A stretch of DNA of 16,189 bases from Candidatus Thiodiazotropha sp. (ex Gloverina cf. vestifex). Its GTDB lineage: Bacteria; Pseudomonadota; Gammaproteobacteria; Chromatiales; Chromatiaceae. The stretch spans positions 1 through 16,189 of the forward strand of contig JAHXHT010000026.1 of NCBI GenBank assembly GCA_025656435.1, in the 5' to 3' direction. Below are positions 15,576 to 16,189 of the stretch, piece by piece. A program made the position numbers and the translations under genes. The notes below the pieces were generated by a model. It worked only from the letters and a program-made list of their open reading frames with translations. It had not been told where the DNA came from and did not search any database. Numbering within the stretch: the first letter of the stretch is position 1; every line of letters starts with the position of its first letter.

Positions 15576-16100
15576 ATGAGTTCAGATCTGAATCGAGTCA
15601 TTGAAACAGCCGGCGAGATCCTGCTCGGCAAGACACAGGTGATCAAGCTGTCGCTGGCCTGCCTGCTGGCGCGGGGACATCTGCTGATCGAGGGTCTGCC
15701 CGGTGTGGGCAAGACAACTCTGGCACATCTTTTGGGACTGCACTATCAACGTATTCAATTCACCAGCGATATGCTGCCTTCAGATATCATCGGCGTCTCT
15801 GTCTACCAGCAGAAGGATCAACGATTCCAGTTCCATCCCGGGCCAGTGTTTGCGCAGCTGGTACTGGCCGATGAGATCAATCGCGCCACCCCCAAAGCTC
15901 AGAGTGCGCTGCTGGAAGCGATGGAGGAGCGACAAGTCACCGCTGATGGTCAGACTCATGGTTCTGCCAGAACCCTTCTTCGTCATCGCCACCCAGAACC
16001 CGCTCCATCAGATTGGCACCTTTCCCCTGCCGGAATCCCAGCTCGACCGATTCCTCATGCGTATCCCGATCGGCTATCCCGAGCGGGGTGCTGAAAGAAG
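15576..16100 (+). pseudogene. MoxR-family AAA+ ATPase, frameshifted and truncated
   Basis: MoxR ATPases are AAA+ chaperones that often act with VWA and DUF58 proteins to mature enzyme complexes or cope with envelope stress. The first 128 residues read normally, with Walker A GLPGVGKTT at 40-48 and Walker B LVLADEINRATPK from 95. After THxH-type context (DGQTH, 124-128), one extra G at 15960/15961 throws the frame. The family sequence resumes in the next frame as VLPEPFFVIATQNP (sensor 1) and FPLPESQLDRFLMRIPIGYP. Similarity then ends at GAERR near 16100, where putative insertion-sequence DNA begins. A full MoxR has about 300-340 residues, so roughly half is missing. A sequencing error could explain the frameshift but not the truncation. 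Confidence 0.88.
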
Positions 16101-16189
16101 GTAATCCCCCCAAAAAATAACGGGGTTCAAAAGTAGAATTTTCCATTTATTATTACGAAAATGAGAATCTACAATGAAGAAGTCCCGCT
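16101..16189 (+). mobile_element. Putative left end of an insertion sequence (IS3-like), partial
   Basis: MoxR coding similarity stops at about 16100 and the sequence changes to A/T-rich DNA beginning GTAATCCCCCC, with a CCCC/GGGG inverted pair nearby. A possible promoter (TTCAAA, 16 bp, TATTAT) follows, and then a new reading frame starts at 16174. Abrupt loss of the host gene, end-like GC runs and an orfA-like start suggest an IS terminus. The window ends before the transposase body, the right end or a target duplication can be seen, so the exact boundary (within about 5 bp) and the family are inferred. Confidence 0.5.
16174..16189 (+). CDS. Start of a possible IS3-type transposase OrfA, cut by window end
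   Basis: Only five codons and one base are present (MKKSR). Many IS3-family OrfA proteins begin MKKSRF, a helix-turn-helix protein that binds the element ends. A GAG lies about 8 nt before the ATG as a weak ribosome site. Five residues cannot establish identity, so the call depends mainly on the disrupted moxR just upstream. Confidence 0.35.

Overview
The window looks like a piece of gammaproteobacterial chromosome, moderately GC-rich, carrying the conserved block that usually lies near the replication origin: mnmG-rsmG-parA-parB, then the F1Fo ATP synthase operon atpIBEFHAGDC, then glmU-glmS. All of these genes are on the minus strand, so transcription runs from about 15.5 kb down to 0.1 kb. 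Gene order, protein lengths (for example AtpA 513 aa, AtpF 156 aa, GlmU 457 aa) and motifs match gammaproteobacteria. I cannot name a genus from the sequence.

Layout by decreasing coordinate. 15497-12979 holds mnmG and rsmG, a tRNA and an rRNA modification gene whose stop and start share one base. 12843-11155 holds parA and parB, the chromosome segregation pair. 11154-11050 is a spacer with a good sigma70-type promoter (TTGACC, 17 bp, TATACT) preceded by an A/T tract. 11049-4094 is the complete ATP synthase operon: atpI, the Fo genes atpB, atpE, atpF, and the F1 genes atpH, atpA, atpG, atpD, atpC. 4079-4054 is a perfect 9-bp hairpin. 4040-3552 is a SlyD/SlpA-type FKBP prolyl isomerase, an extra gene between atpC and glmU. 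3319-108 is glmU and glmS, which make glucosamine-6-phosphate and then UDP-GlcNAc for the cell wall. Nearly everything in the block is housekeeping: energy, cell-wall precursors, RNA modification and segregation.

The only plainly disrupted part is the right end. A plus-strand MoxR-family AAA+ ATPase gene begins at 15576, diverging from mnmG. It carries a one-base frameshift at 15960/15961. Its coding similarity stops at about 16100, where an A/T-rich sequence begins that ends in a new start codon (MKKSR...). This resembles the left end of an insertion sequence, probably IS3-like, but the window stops before it can be confirmed.

I found no CRISPR array, tRNA, rRNA, toxin-antitoxin pair, phage gene or convincing novel system. 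The observations most worth following are the doubly broken moxR with its putative IS junction, the FKBP gene and hairpin after atpC, and the RNA structures and U-rich spacers inside the atp operon.
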